Source: CADEED01 sp964444835 (GTDB taxonomy: Bacteria > Pseudomonadota > Gammaproteobacteria > Steroidobacterales > Steroidobacteraceae). Taken from it: DNA of 64,000 nucleotides. The stretch lies in the NCBI GenBank assembly GCA_964444835.1, contig CAYUIT010000004.1:60679-124678 (forward strand), in the 5' to 3' direction. The position numbers and the translations under genes are program-made. This document shows positions 19,397 through 27,793 of this stretch, piece after piece. The notes under the pieces were generated by a model, which did not search any database, had not been told where the DNA came from, and saw nothing but the letters and a program-made list of their open reading frames with translations. The first letter of the stretch is position 1, and each line of letters opens with the position of its first letter.

Positions 19397-20968
19397 CTAT
19401 AGCGCGGGTTTGGCAGATTCCGCGATTGGGTTGGCCGCGCGTTGCTCGATCGATTCCAGAAGTTGCCGCGCCACTTCCGTTGCTGACGTGGCATGGGGCG
19501 CATAGGCGAGCGGTCGAAGCGTCGTTGCCGCGCGGTCGAATTCCTTCAATCTCACGAGCTCGCGCGCAAGACGCATGCGCACCTCAGGCATGTGCGGCAC
19601 GAGTTGCTGTGCGGTCACGAGCGCGTCGACCGCATTGGCGGTGGGCGTTTCGCCTGCCGCTCGAAAGCTCTCGTAGAAGTAGTACAGGGCGGCAGCGTCT
19701 TGAGGATTCGCACGGTTGGCGCGAGCGATGGCTGTGCGGATCGCGCGCAGTTCGCGCTTGTCGGTATGGTCGGCGTCGGCGACGCGACGTAGTTGGATCG
19801 CAGCCTTGGCAACCAGCGCGCGTGGATGGTCCGACTGAATAGTGAGTGCTTTGTCGAGCAATTCGTCGGCGCGCGCGAGATTGTCCGTCGTTGTCATCAC
19901 TTCGGCCGCGATCGTCAAGGCCAACGGATGCTCTGAGTGTGTCGCGGCCAATTCGTTGGCACGTGCCTGCAACTCGTTAGCCTGAACGTTGGCCATCCTC
20001 GGCGAGTGCAGCGCATCGAGCTGCAGCGCCGCAACTTCAGCGGCGGGAACGGGCCGCACAGCGAGCTTGCCAACTTCTAACTTCCAGCCCGAGAACCGTT
20101 CAAACTTGATTCCCGCCTTGGCGATCTTCTTCAGATAATCTTGTAACTCGCGATCGAGTTGCTCCACGTCATGGCCGAAGGCCTGTTCAAGAGCTGCTCC
20201 GCTGGGTGTTCCGTCGTGCATGAGCCGCAAGTATTCGCCAAATTGCCGGTTGCGATCGGCGCTCGAATAGAAGTAGTGCGTCAGCAGCCACCCCTGGGCA
20301 TAAAGCATCCCCAGATCGATCGGCTCGTCTGACTGAACCGTCCGCAGAAGCCGCTTCAACGGCACCCACTTGCCGAGCGCGAGGCTGGGCATGCGCGCTG
20401 GCGGCGCCTTACCCACGTCGAATTCGCCGTTCCGACGAAACTCTACAGTCGAAAAATACTCGGCGAATCCTTCCACGAACCACTGCGGATAGGCAGCGGG
20501 TACGTGTTGCAACATGAAGTGGTGCGCATACTCGTGAAACAAGACGACTTGCCCCGTCAAGTCGAACTCATGGTCTGCTTTGTCACGACTGACGATTGCA
20601 ATCGGCCCTTGCAACGTGGGGCGATAAAAGCCTGCGACCCGTCCGCGGTCGGTACCCTTGAGCTCCTGTACTTGCGTATCGCTCGGGAGCACCAAGACTC
20701 GCAACGGGGGACTTAACGAATCGTCATTTACGCGCGTCTTCAGGCGCAGTAACTGATCGAACTTCTCGAGCCGTGTTGCAAAGTCGACGAGTCGCTTCTC
20801 GCTCCAATCGCCCGTGATGACAAACTTGTCCGTGCGCACCTCTACCCACTGGGCGTGGGTTGGAATCGCGCAAAACAACAGGAGGCCTAGCAATCCGAGC
20901 GTTCGCCACAGTCGCAGAGCGCAGTCGCGCCCTGCATCGCAAAGGGCAGTTTGCATGGCAGCGCTCAT
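19397..20968 (-). CDS. Secreted HExxH metalloprotease-like protein with TPR-like C-terminus
   Basis: Probable exported zinc peptidase of the DUF1570/peptidase MA-like group; substrate unknown. The ATG at 20968 is chosen because it puts a hydrophobic signal segment (LLGLLLFCAIPTHAQ) near the N-terminus; an in-frame TTG at 21040 would add 24 residues that look untranslated. The gluzincin site is HEYAHHF (HExxH at about residues 145-149) with the likely third ligand in WFVEGFAEYF. The C-terminal half (about 300-520) is Ala-rich and helical, like tetratricopeptide repeats. It is convergent to eno, divergent from the S9 peptidase, and lies between eno and ftsB, which are normally adjacent. Confidence 0.75.
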   Translation of the reverse strand: MSAAMQTALCDAGRDCALRLWRTLGLLGLLLFCAIPTHAQWVEVRTDKFVITGDWSEKRLVDFATRLEKFDQLLRLKTRVNDDSLSPPLRVLVLPSDTQVQELKGTDRGRVAGFYRPTLQGPIAIVSRDKADHEFDLTGQVVLFHEYAHHFMLQHVPAAYPQWFVEGFAEYFSTVEFRRNGEFDVGKAPPARMPSLALGKWVPLKRLLRTVQSDEPIDLGMLYAQGWLLTHYFYSSADRNRQFGEYLRLMHDGTPSGAALEQAFGHDVEQLDRELQDYLKKIAKAGIKFERFSGWKLEVGKLAVRPVPAAEVAALQLDALHSPRMANVQANELQARANELAATHSEHPLALTIAAEVMTTTDNLARADELLDKALTIQSDHPRALVAKAAIQLRRVADADHTDKRELRAIRTAIARANRANPQDAAALYYFYESFRAAGETPTANAVDALVTAQQLVPHMPEVRMRLARELVRLKEFDRAATTLRPLAYAPHATSATEVARQLLESIEQRAANPIAESAKPAL

Positions 20969-21052
20969 TTCGTACGCGTAATATTCCGTGACCCGCCTGC
21001 TGCATGGTAGTACCCCGTGTGGCGTCGGACAATCCAGCAAGGGGGCCTTCGC

Positions 21053-23080
21053 GTGCGACTGTGGTTGAATTCTCGAATTCTATTGGCGGTCTATTGTCTG
21101 TTTGCGGGGTTGGCGTTTAGTGCGCATAGCGCGGAACGTCGCGCCGTCACGGTGGCTGACCTTGCGCGCATCGCTGACGTCGCGGAACCCCAACTTGCTC
21201 CGGACGGCGAGTGGGTTGCCTACACCGTTCGTACGAGCGACACAGAGAAAGACAAGCGGTCGCGCGACGTGTGGCTCGCGAATTGGCGGGATGGACGCAC
21301 GCTGCGCATCACCTCGACCGACGACAGCGAATCGCGTCCGCGCTTCAGTCCGGACGGTCGTTATCTGGGATTCCTCTCGAGCCGTGGGAATGATGACGAG
21401 ATCACGCAGCTCTGGCTTCTCAACCGCGAGGGGGGTGAGGCCGAGCGCGTCACGAACTTCAAAGGCGCCGTTGAGGATTTTGCGTTCTCACCCGACGGGC
21501 GGCATGTTGCACTGATCGTGAGCGACGAGGATCCAGCGGCCGCGAAGTCTGACGATACGGGCAAGAAGAAAACCGCGCCGCCGATCGTGATCGATCGCTT
21601 TTACTTCAAAGAGGACTACACGGGCTACCTGGGCAAGATCCGTCGCCATCTGTACTTGTTGGACCTAACAACTCGTACCAGTGAGATTCTAACGCCAGGC
21701 AAGTTTGACGAGCTGTCGCCGTCGTGGTCGCCCGATGGGAAGTCGATCGCGTTCGTCAGCAAGCGTTCCGGCGATGATCCCGATCGCAACAACACGTACG
21801 GCATCTACATCATCGAGCCGCGCGCGGGTGCCACGCCGCGTCTCGTCACGGAGTACCAAGGGGCTGGCGGTGACTCGAGTTTCGGCGGCGCGCCGGTTTG
21901 GAGCCCAGACGGCAAACATCTCGCCTACGTGGCGGGCGGTGATCCGAAGCTCATCTACTACGCGTTGTTTGGGATCGCCGTCGTGCCCGTCAGCGGCGGA
22001 ACACCGCAACTGCTGACGCGGTCGATCGATCGCAATGCCGATCAGCCGGTGTGGTCGGCCGATGGTCGCAGCATCTTTTTCCTCCTGGAGGATGACGGCA
22101 ATCAACAGGTGGCGCGCGTACCTGCCAAGGGCGGACCCATCACGCGAGTCACGAGTGGCCGTCGCGATGTGACGCAGATTGCGAGCAATCGAGGGGGCCG
22201 CATCGCGGTGCTGCAATCGACAGTCGACCGGCCGCCGGAGGTGTTCGCCGTCGAGGGCAATGCGCTACGGCAGCTATCGCGCCACAATGACGCTTGGCTG
22301 GCCGAAGTACGCCTCGCGCCGGTCGAAGAGATTCGCGCCAAGAGCGCGGACGGCACTGACATCGGCGGCTTTCTGGTGAAGCCGCTCGACTACCAACCCG
22401 GCAAACAGTACCCGACGTTGCTGCGCATCCACGGCGGCCCGGTATCGCAGTACTCAAATAGCTTTAGTTTCGAATGGCAATTGTTCGCGGCCCATGGCTA
22501 CGCAGTCGTGGCTGGCAATCCACGCGGCAGTTCCGGTCGTGGCGAAGCGTTCTCGGCCGCGATCTATGCGGACTGGGGCAACAAGGATTCGGCTGATGTG
22601 CTGTCGCTCGTCGATCTGGTCACGGCGCAAGGGATCGCCGATCCCAAACGCTTGGGTATCGGCGGCTGGAGCTATGGCGGGATGCTGACTAACTACGTGA
22701 TCGTGCGCGATCAGCGGTTCAAGGCAGCGACGAGCGGATCCTCAATCTCGAACATCATCGCGGGATACGGCACTGACATGTACATCCGCGAGTACGAGAT
22801 GGAACTCGGTACGCCGTGGAACAATCTTGAAGTCTGGCAGCGTGTTTCGACGCCATTCTTGCAGGCGGATCGCATCACGACGCCAACGTTGTTCTTGTGC
22901 GGCGAAGCCGATTTCAACGTGCCGTTGTTGAACTCAGAGCAGATGTACCAAGCGTTGCGCAGTCGAAATGTGCCGACGCAGCTGGTGATCTATCCGGGGC
23001 AGAACCACGGGCTGACGAAGCCGAGCTACCTGCAAGATCGACTGCAGCGCTATCTCGACTGGTACAAGACCTACCTCTAG
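21053..23080 (+). CDS. S9 family serine peptidase (prolyl oligopeptidase/acylaminoacyl peptidase type), exported
   Basis: Likely periplasmic or secreted peptidase cutting short peptides. The GTG at 21053 has AAGGGGG seven to eight bases upstream and yields a signal peptide ending near SAHSA; a GTG at 21017 without such a site is less likely. The first ~400 residues form a WD40-like beta-propeller with repeated FSPDGR/WSPDGK text. The C-terminal alpha/beta hydrolase domain has the nucleophile in GGWSYGGM, the acid in CGEADFNVP and the His in GQNHGL. Length is about 675 aa, normal for the family. The stop overlaps that of the convergent PIN gene (CTAG). Confidence 0.9.
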   Translation: MRLWLNSRILLAVYCLFAGLAFSAHSAERRAVTVADLARIADVAEPQLAPDGEWVAYTVRTSDTEKDKRSRDVWLANWRDGRTLRITSTDDSESRPRFSPDGRYLGFLSSRGNDDEITQLWLLNREGGEAERVTNFKGAVEDFAFSPDGRHVALIVSDEDPAAAKSDDTGKKKTAPPIVIDRFYFKEDYTGYLGKIRRHLYLLDLTTRTSEILTPGKFDELSPSWSPDGKSIAFVSKRSGDDPDRNNTYGIYIIEPRAGATPRLVTEYQGAGGDSSFGGAPVWSPDGKHLAYVAGGDPKLIYYALFGIAVVPVSGGTPQLLTRSIDRNADQPVWSADGRSIFFLLEDDGNQQVARVPAKGGPITRVTSGRRDVTQIASNRGGRIAVLQSTVDRPPEVFAVEGNALRQLSRHNDAWLAEVRLAPVEEIRAKSADGTDIGGFLVKPLDYQPGKQYPTLLRIHGGPVSQYSNSFSFEWQLFAAHGYAVVAGNPRGSSGRGEAFSAAIYADWGNKDSADVLSLVDLVTAQGIADPKRLGIGGWSYGGMLTNYVIVRDQRFKAATSGSSISNIIAGYGTDMYIREYEMELGTPWNNLEVWQRVSTPFLQADRITTPTLFLCGEADFNVPLLNSEQMYQALRSRNVPTQLVIYPGQNHGLTKPSYLQDRLQRYLDWYKTYL

Positions 23081-23460
23081 GGCGCGACGACATCCACCAG
23101 GCTCGTATACGCGCCGAGTTCGGCGTTCGTCGTGAGCAGGTGTAGCGGCTCGGAAATGGCTTGCGCCACGATGAGCCGATCGAACGCGTCGCCTTTGCCT
23201 GCGGGTAGCGCTGCGAGGGTGACGGCGTGTGCCGCGCGGACTGGCAATTCTGCAAAGCCGCTCGCGGCGATACCGCGCGCGAGATCGCTCGCGTCGGCGT
23301 CGAGGCTACCCGCTGCCATGCGCCGTTCGCATTCCCAGATGCTGGCCGCGCTGACGTAAACCTCCTGCGCCGCGGCAATCTTCTCGCGTGCCAGTTTCGG
23401 GAGGCGCCGAGAGTCGGCGAGCCACCAAAGATAGACCTGCGTGTCGAGTAAGAGGCGCAT
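23077..23460 (-). CDS. PIN-domain toxin (VapC-like)
   Basis: Predicted ribonuclease toxin of a type II toxin-antitoxin pair. The 127-aa protein starts MRLLLDTQVYLWW with the first acidic residue (Asp6), continues with the Glu in SIWECERR and the DAFDRLIVAQA block holding the third acid, and ends with LLTTNAELGAY. In many relatives that last motif is TTD, so the fourth acidic position seems to be Asn here. It lies 20 bases downstream of the antitoxin gene on the same strand. Target RNA cannot be judged from sequence. Confidence 0.85.
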   Translation of the reverse strand: MRLLLDTQVYLWWLADSRRLPKLAREKIAAAQEVYVSAASIWECERRMAAGSLDADASDLARGIAASGFAELPVRAAHAVTLAALPAGKGDAFDRLIVAQAISEPLHLLTTNAELGAYTSLVDVVAP

Positions 23461-23480
23461 CGGCGAAGTAGGGTAGGGCG

Positions 23481-23717
23481 CTAGCGCGTCACGCCGAGTT
23501 CGACCGGCGTATCGAAGTCATCACCGATCCGCAGCTTGCCCTTCAGCACGCCCGGGCGGCGTAACGGCGCATCTGCTCGTAGCGGCACGAGTCGCGCCAT
23601 CGGTTTGCCGCCCTTGGCGATCAATACCTCGGCACCACCGGCCACGCTCTCGAGTAAGCGCGACAGGTGCGTTTTGGCGTGGTGAATGTTGACTTGATCA
23701 GGTTTCACGGCGGGCAC
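23481..23717 (-). CDS. Phd/YefM-type antitoxin
   Basis: Predicted DNA-binding antitoxin for the adjacent PIN toxin. The 78-aa protein has the family N-terminus (VNIHHAKTHLSRLLESV, then GAEVLIAKGGKPMARLVPL), the fold that dimerises and binds its own operator; the C-terminal 25 residues would wrap the toxin. A GTG at 23717 is given; a second GTG at 23708 giving MKPDQVNI is equally plausible and neither has a clear ribosome site. The palindrome at 23740-23772, about 22 bases upstream, is its likely operator. Confidence 0.82.
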   Translation of the reverse strand: MPAVKPDQVNIHHAKTHLSRLLESVAGGAEVLIAKGGKPMARLVPLRADAPLRRPGVLKGKLRIGDDFDTPVELGVTR

Positions 23718-23739
23718 GAAACAGGGCGATGATGGGCTT

Positions 23740-23772
23740 CCATATAAACTTAGTTTAGCTTAGTCTATATGG
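23740..23772. promoter_or_regulatory. 33-bp AT-rich imperfect palindrome, probable toxin-antitoxin operator/promoter
   Basis: The stretch begins CCATATA and ends TATATGG, and most inner positions also match their mirror (half-site CCATATArACTwAG). It is much more AT-rich than its surroundings and lies between the antitoxin start (23717, leftward) and ftsB (23806, rightward). On the minus strand TAGACT and TATATG-like hexamers within it could serve as -35 and -10. Binding of the antitoxin here would give the usual autoregulation; that is inference from position and symmetry. Confidence 0.6.
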
Positions 23773-23805
23773 CATGGGGATGCACTCTGTTACGCTCCGC
23801 CGCCC

Positions 23806-24135
23806 ATGAAGTGGCTCGCGGCATCGTTGGTCGTTTTGCTGCTCGCATTGCAGTATCGGTTGTGGCTGTCCGATGACGGCGTGCGCGAAGTGTCGCGCTT
23901 GTCCGTCGTGGTCGAGGCGCAGCGCGCGGAGAACGAGCGGCTGCTCGACCGCAACCGCCAGCTTGCGGCCGAGGTGGCCGACTTGAAGAGTGGTATGGCC
24001 GCACTCGAGGAGCGCGCGCGCAGCGAACTTGGCATGATCGGGCGTAATGAAACGTTCTACCAAGTGGTCCCGGCGCGTCCTGAGCGCACTCGTTCACCGG
24101 CGCAGACTCCGCGGACACATACTGCGGCGCGGTAG
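23806..24135 (+). CDS. ftsB: Cell division protein FtsB
   Basis: Small bitopic divisome protein that joins FtsL and FtsQ and helps activate FtsWI septal synthesis. The 109-aa protein has one N-terminal membrane helix (about residues 3-20), then a leucine-rich coiled coil (about 30-75) and the conserved ELGMIGRNETFYQVV segment. The C-terminal tail is Pro/Arg/Thr-rich. It precedes ispD as usual, but enolase, its normal upstream neighbour, is 4.4 kb away because of the inserted block. Confidence 0.93.
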   Translation: MKWLAASLVVLLLALQYRLWLSDDGVREVSRLSVVVEAQRAENERLLDRNRQLAAEVADLKSGMAALEERARSELGMIGRNETFYQVVPARPERTRSPAQTPRTHTAAR

Positions 24136-24141
24136 TTAGTC

Positions 24142-24849
24142 GTGCGCTACGGCTTGGTCGTTCCCGCCGCAGGCAGCGGTCGGCGCTTGGCAGGCGCCAT
24201 TCCAAAACAGTATCAAGTGCTCGCGGGCCGAACGATGCTCGAGCATTCGTTGCGCGCATTCTTGGCAGATGCGGATTGCATCGCCATCTGTGTGGCGATC
24301 GCCGCCGACGACACGCGCTGGCCCGAGGTCGCCGCGCGGCTCGCCAACGCGCGCCTGCAGGCCGTTGAGGGGGGCGCCGAGCGGGCGCATTCGGTGTTGC
24401 GTGGGCTGCGCGGCCTCGAGTTCGCCCTCACGCCAGACGACTGGGTGCTCGTACACGACGCGGCGCGGCCGTGCGTCACGCACGCTGAGATTCAAGCATT
24501 GAAGCGGGCTGTCGTATCGCATCGTGTGGGCGGTTTGTTGGCCGTACCACTCGCCGACACATTGAAGCGCGCGGCGCCGCAGGTCGCGCTGGCGACGGTG
24601 GCTGAGACGGTGCCGCGCGAAGGCTTATGGCGTGCACTCACGCCGCAAGCGTTCCGCTTCGGCGTACTGCGCGACGCGTTGAACGCTGCACTCGCGGCAG
24701 GCCGCGTACCGACCGACGAAGCGCAGGCGGTCGAGTGGAGCGGTGCGCAGGCGCTCCTCGTCACCGGGTCGACTGAGAACATCAAAGTAACGACGGCGTC
24801 GGACCTCACGCTCGCGGAAGCGCTGCTCGCGCAACGCACGGCAGGTTAA
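24142..24849 (+). CDS. ispD: 2-C-methyl-D-erythritol 4-phosphate cytidylyltransferase
   Basis: MEP pathway enzyme that couples MEP with CTP. The GTG at 24142 begins MRYGLVVPAAGSGRRL, the nucleotide-binding loop of the family, followed by PKQYQVLAGRTMLEHSL, VHDAARPCV and the C-terminal stretch with the conserved TDEAQAVEW and STENIKVT. 235 aa, normal length. It starts six bases after ftsB and ends nine bases before ispF. Together with dxr at the left edge, three MEP pathway genes lie in this window. Confidence 0.96.
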   Translation: MRYGLVVPAAGSGRRLAGAIPKQYQVLAGRTMLEHSLRAFLADADCIAICVAIAADDTRWPEVAARLANARLQAVEGGAERAHSVLRGLRGLEFALTPDDWVLVHDAARPCVTHAEIQALKRAVVSHRVGGLLAVPLADTLKRAAPQVALATVAETVPREGLWRALTPQAFRFGVLRDALNAALAAGRVPTDEAQAVEWSGAQALLVTGSTENIKVTTASDLTLAEALLAQRTAG

Positions 24850-24858
24850 GCTTGCGGT

Positions 24859-25335
24859 ATGCGAATCGGTACGGGTTTTGACGTTCACGCCTTCGGCGCC
24901 GGCAATTCGGTCGTTCTGGCGGGCGTGCGTATTCCGCACTCGCGCGGCGTCGTTGCGCACTCCGACGGCGATGTCGTGTTGCATGCACTGTGTGACGCCC
25001 TGTTAGGTGCGGCAGGCCTCGGCGACATCGGCATGCACTTTCCGGATTCGGATCCGGTGTGGAAAGGTGCCGACAGCCGCCGCTTCGTGGCGACGGTGTT
25101 GGAGATGCTCACCGTGCGCGGCTGGCGTGTCGGCAACGCAGATATCACGGTTTTGGCGCAAGCGCCCAAGCTCGCCCCGTACCGACTCGAGATGCGGCGC
25201 GCGCTCGCGCAGATGCTGGCTGTGCCGGAGAATCAGGTGAACATCAAGGCGACGACGACCGAGCACTTGGGATTCGTTGGCCGCGAAGAGGGGATCGCCG
25301 CACAAGCGGTCGTGTTACTTGAGCCCGCGCGCTGA
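24859..25335 (+). CDS. ispF: 2-C-methyl-D-erythritol 2,4-cyclodiphosphate synthase
   Basis: Cyclises CDP-methylerythritol 2-phosphate with loss of CMP. The 158-aa protein starts MRIGTGFDVHAF with the zinc ligands Asp8 and His10, followed by HSDGDVVLHALCDALLGA, GDIGMHFPDSDP and the C-terminal ATTTEHLGFVGREEGIA. It is a trimeric cytoplasmic enzyme. It follows ispD closely and precedes truD, the usual order. Confidence 0.97.
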   Translation: MRIGTGFDVHAFGAGNSVVLAGVRIPHSRGVVAHSDGDVVLHALCDALLGAAGLGDIGMHFPDSDPVWKGADSRRFVATVLEMLTVRGWRVGNADITVLAQAPKLAPYRLEMRRALAQMLAVPENQVNIKATTTEHLGFVGREEGIAAQAVVLLEPAR

Positions 25336-25366
25336 TCGCGCCGCTCCCGCGCTCTCCTCGCATCTC

Positions 25367-26428
25367 GTGACGACCTCCGCCTCCGGCATTCCGAGCGCTT
25401 GGCTCTCACTCGCATTGGCGCCGCCACTCGGCCACGGCGGCCCGTGTATCGCGGCGCGCTTGCGCGCGTCGCCGGAAGACTTCGTTGTCGATGAGCAACT
25501 CGGATTCGAGCCATCGGGTGGCGGTCAGCATGTGCTCTTGCGCGTCCGCAAGCGGAATGCGAACACGGAATGGGTCCAGCGTGAGTTGGCGCGACAGGCC
25601 GGCTGCAAGCCGATGGATGTCGGTTACGCAGGGCTTAAAGATCGCAATGCAGTGACAACGCAGTATTTCACGGTTCCGCGCGGTCGACGCACCGTGGAGT
25701 CGTGGCTCGAAATCGTGGCGCCCGACTACCAAGTGCTAACTGCAGTGGCCCACGATCGGAAATTGCCGCGTGGCGCGCTGGCAAGCAACCGCTTCACGAT
25801 CACGCTGCGAGATGTCACCGGCGATCTTGCCAGCGTGGCTGCGCGGCTGACCGCGCTGGCCGATTTGGGCGTGCCTAACTACTTTGGGCCGCAGCGCTTC
25901 GGGCGCGACGCCGGCAATCTGCGCTCGGCAGTGGACGGGCGTGCGCCACGCGCGCGCGATCAGCATGGCTTTGCGTTATCCGCGGCTCGCGCGCTGCTGT
26001 TCAATACGGTGCTCGCGGAGCGCGTGCTCGATGGCAGTTGGTGCCAATTGCACGTGGGCGACGTCGCCAATCTCGACGACTCGGGCAGTGTGTTTCGAGT
26101 GCCCGCGGTCGACGCCGCACTCCTCGAGCGCGTCGCGCAACTCGACATTCACCCGACGGGGCCGCTGTGGGGTGAGGGCGAGCCGCTCACCGAGGGTGTC
26201 GTGCGGGAGCGCGAAGCGGCGGTTGCTGCGCGCTATCCGAGCGTGTTGCAGCTATTGGCGACCGATCGCGTGAAGGCGTCGCGGCGCGCCTTGCGTCTCG
26301 CTGTTCGCGAGTTGGCGTACGACTGGTTGGATGCGACGACCTTGCGCGTGAGCTTTGCGCTGACGGCGGGCAGCTTCGCGACGACGGTACTGCGCGAACT
26401 CGTCGCGACCGAGCGAGACGGCGACTAA
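25367..26428 (+). CDS. truD: tRNA pseudouridine(13) synthase TruD
   Basis: Makes pseudouridine 13 in tRNA-Glu. The frame is open further upstream inside ispF, but the GTG at 25367 gives 353 aa, close to the 349 of E. coli, and a sensible N-terminus; there is no clear ribosome site, so the start is a best guess. Motifs seen are ASPEDFVVDEQLGF, the catalytic Asp in VGYAGLKDRNAVTTQYF, and VPNYFGPQRFGRDAGNL. Its stop overlaps that of the convergent Smr gene (CTAA). Confidence 0.92.
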   Translation: MTTSASGIPSAWLSLALAPPLGHGGPCIAARLRASPEDFVVDEQLGFEPSGGGQHVLLRVRKRNANTEWVQRELARQAGCKPMDVGYAGLKDRNAVTTQYFTVPRGRRTVESWLEIVAPDYQVLTAVAHDRKLPRGALASNRFTITLRDVTGDLASVAARLTALADLGVPNYFGPQRFGRDAGNLRSAVDGRAPRARDQHGFALSAARALLFNTVLAERVLDGSWCQLHVGDVANLDDSGSVFRVPAVDAALLERVAQLDIHPTGPLWGEGEPLTEGVVREREAAVAARYPSVLQLLATDRVKASRRALRLAVRELAYDWLDATTLRVSFALTAGSFATTVLRELVATERDGD

Positions 26429-26964
26429 GGCCTCGCTAACAACACGTATAGCGCGCCCGTGCCGCCATCGACGCGCCGCGCGGACGTAAAGGCGAGCACC
26501 GGCGCGGTTTTCCGCAAGACGAGATTGACGGCGACCTTTAGCACGGGGCCGCGAGGGCCGGACCGCAGGCCTTTGCCATGCACGATGCGCACGCATTGCA
26601 ACTGCCGCGCGAGCGCTTCGGCGAGAAACTCCCGCAGTGCCACTTTGGCATCGTCGACGCGCAAACCATGCAAGTCGATCTCGGCCTCCACGCGATATTG
26701 GCCGCGCTGCAATTTGCGGAACGTGGCGTCTTGCACGCCTGCTCGGCGGAACGACATTTCGTCGCCGGAGTCGATCGGGGCACCATCTTCGGGAGTGGCC
26801 AAGCTCTCGACGAGCACGGCTGCGCGGTCGAGCGCAGTGAAGCGTGCGCGCGGCGGCGGCTTGCGCTTGGGCGGTTCTACGCGAGCTTCCACGCGCAATT
26901 GCTTGACGTCACGCACTGCGGCACGGAAGACATCGACGTCAGCGGGTTCTTTGTGCTTGCTCAC
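26425..26964 (-). CDS. Smr-domain protein (putative endonuclease, SmrA/SmrB type)
   Basis: Smr domains are nicking DNA or RNA nucleases; the closest named types are E. coli SmrA and SmrB, the latter acting on mRNA at collided ribosomes. The 179-aa protein has a charged, basic N-terminal half and a C-terminal Smr domain with the two hallmark motifs, IDLHGLRVDDA (DLHG) and IVHGKGLRSG (HGxG). It starts at GTG 26964 behind a good GGAGG five bases upstream. It is convergent with truD and divergent from surE. Which Smr subtype it is cannot be decided here. Confidence 0.87.
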   Translation of the reverse strand: MSKHKEPADVDVFRAAVRDVKQLRVEARVEPPKRKPPPRARFTALDRAAVLVESLATPEDGAPIDSGDEMSFRRAGVQDATFRKLQRGQYRVEAEIDLHGLRVDDAKVALREFLAEALARQLQCVRIVHGKGLRSGPRGPVLKVAVNLVLRKTAPVLAFTSARRVDGGTGALYVLLARP

Positions 26965-27034
26965 GCTACCTCCGGCGGGCCAGTTTCAGTATATTGCGCG
27001 CCCATCCCGCATTCACAGCGACGCGCGCCTACTT

Positions 27035-27793
27035 TTGCGAATCCTGATTTCCAACGATGACGGCTACCGCGCGCGCGGCATTGCCGCTTTGCGCGAAGCG
27101 TGTCAGGGCTTGGGCGAGCTGACGGTCATGGCGCCAGACCGCAATCGCAGTGGTGCGAGCAATTCGCTGACCCTCGATGTGCCGTTGCGAGTCGGCAAAG
27201 CGGAACCCGGCGTGTACTACGTCTTGGGCACACCCACCGACTGCGTGCACTTGGCGATCTCGGGCTATTTCGATTTCGAGCACGACATGGTCGTCTCGGG
27301 CATCAACGATGGCGAGAATCTAGGCGACGACGTGCTCTATTCCGGCACGGTCGCAGCGGCCGTCGAGGGGCGCTTCCTCGGCAAGCCTGCGGTCGCATTC
27401 TCGTTGCTCCATGATGGCGGGCGTGAGCGGCACTACGCGACGGCAGCGCATTTTGCGCGTCACATCGTCGAGCGTCTGATTACCGCACCGATCGATCCAT
27501 CGTCCATCTTGAACGTCAATGTGCCGAATTTGCCGTTGGCGGACATCAAAGGCATCCGTGTCACGCGCCTCGGCAACCGGCATCGCTCCTCGCCGACGAT
27601 TCGTGCGGAGGACCCGCGCGGCCGCCCGGTTTACTGGGTCGGGCCAGCTGGCCCGTCGCAGGACGCAGGTCCCGGCACCGACTTTCACGCCGTTGCGCAC
27701 GGCTATGTGTCCGTGACGCCGTTGTCGCTCGATCTCACGCGCTACAGCGCAATCGCCAGCGTCACGGACTGGCTTGGTGCCCATGATCAATAG
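27035..27793 (+). CDS. surE: 5'/3'-nucleotidase SurE
   Basis: Survival protein E, a metal-dependent nucleoside monophosphate phosphatase linked to stationary-phase survival. The TTG at 27035 begins MRILISNDDGYRARG, the canonical start with metal ligands Asp8 and Asp9. The frame extends upstream over the Smr gene, but that part is a shadow. Other motifs are APDRNRSGASNSLTL and VSGINDGENLGDDVLYSGTV. About 252 aa, the usual length. It overlaps pcm by 11 bases, and surE-pcm is a conserved pair. Confidence 0.95.
   Translation: MRILISNDDGYRARGIAALREACQGLGELTVMAPDRNRSGASNSLTLDVPLRVGKAEPGVYYVLGTPTDCVHLAISGYFDFEHDMVVSGINDGENLGDDVLYSGTVAAAVEGRFLGKPAVAFSLLHDGGRERHYATAAHFARHIVERLITAPIDPSSILNVNVPNLPLADIKGIRVTRLGNRHRSSPTIRAEDPRGRPVYWVGPAGPSQDAGPGTDFHAVAHGYVSVTPLSLDLTRYSAIASVTDWLGAHDQ

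Noticed and set aside
20969..21040. Upstream TTG start adding 24 residues to the metalloprotease
   Set aside because: It would place Cys/Pro-rich text before the signal segment and overlap the S9 peptidase leader; the ATG at 20968 fits better.
26459..27034. Long N-terminal extension of the surE frame
   Set aside because: It is antisense to the Smr gene, has a Ser/Arg/Thr-rich translation without family resemblance, and canonical SurE begins at 27035.
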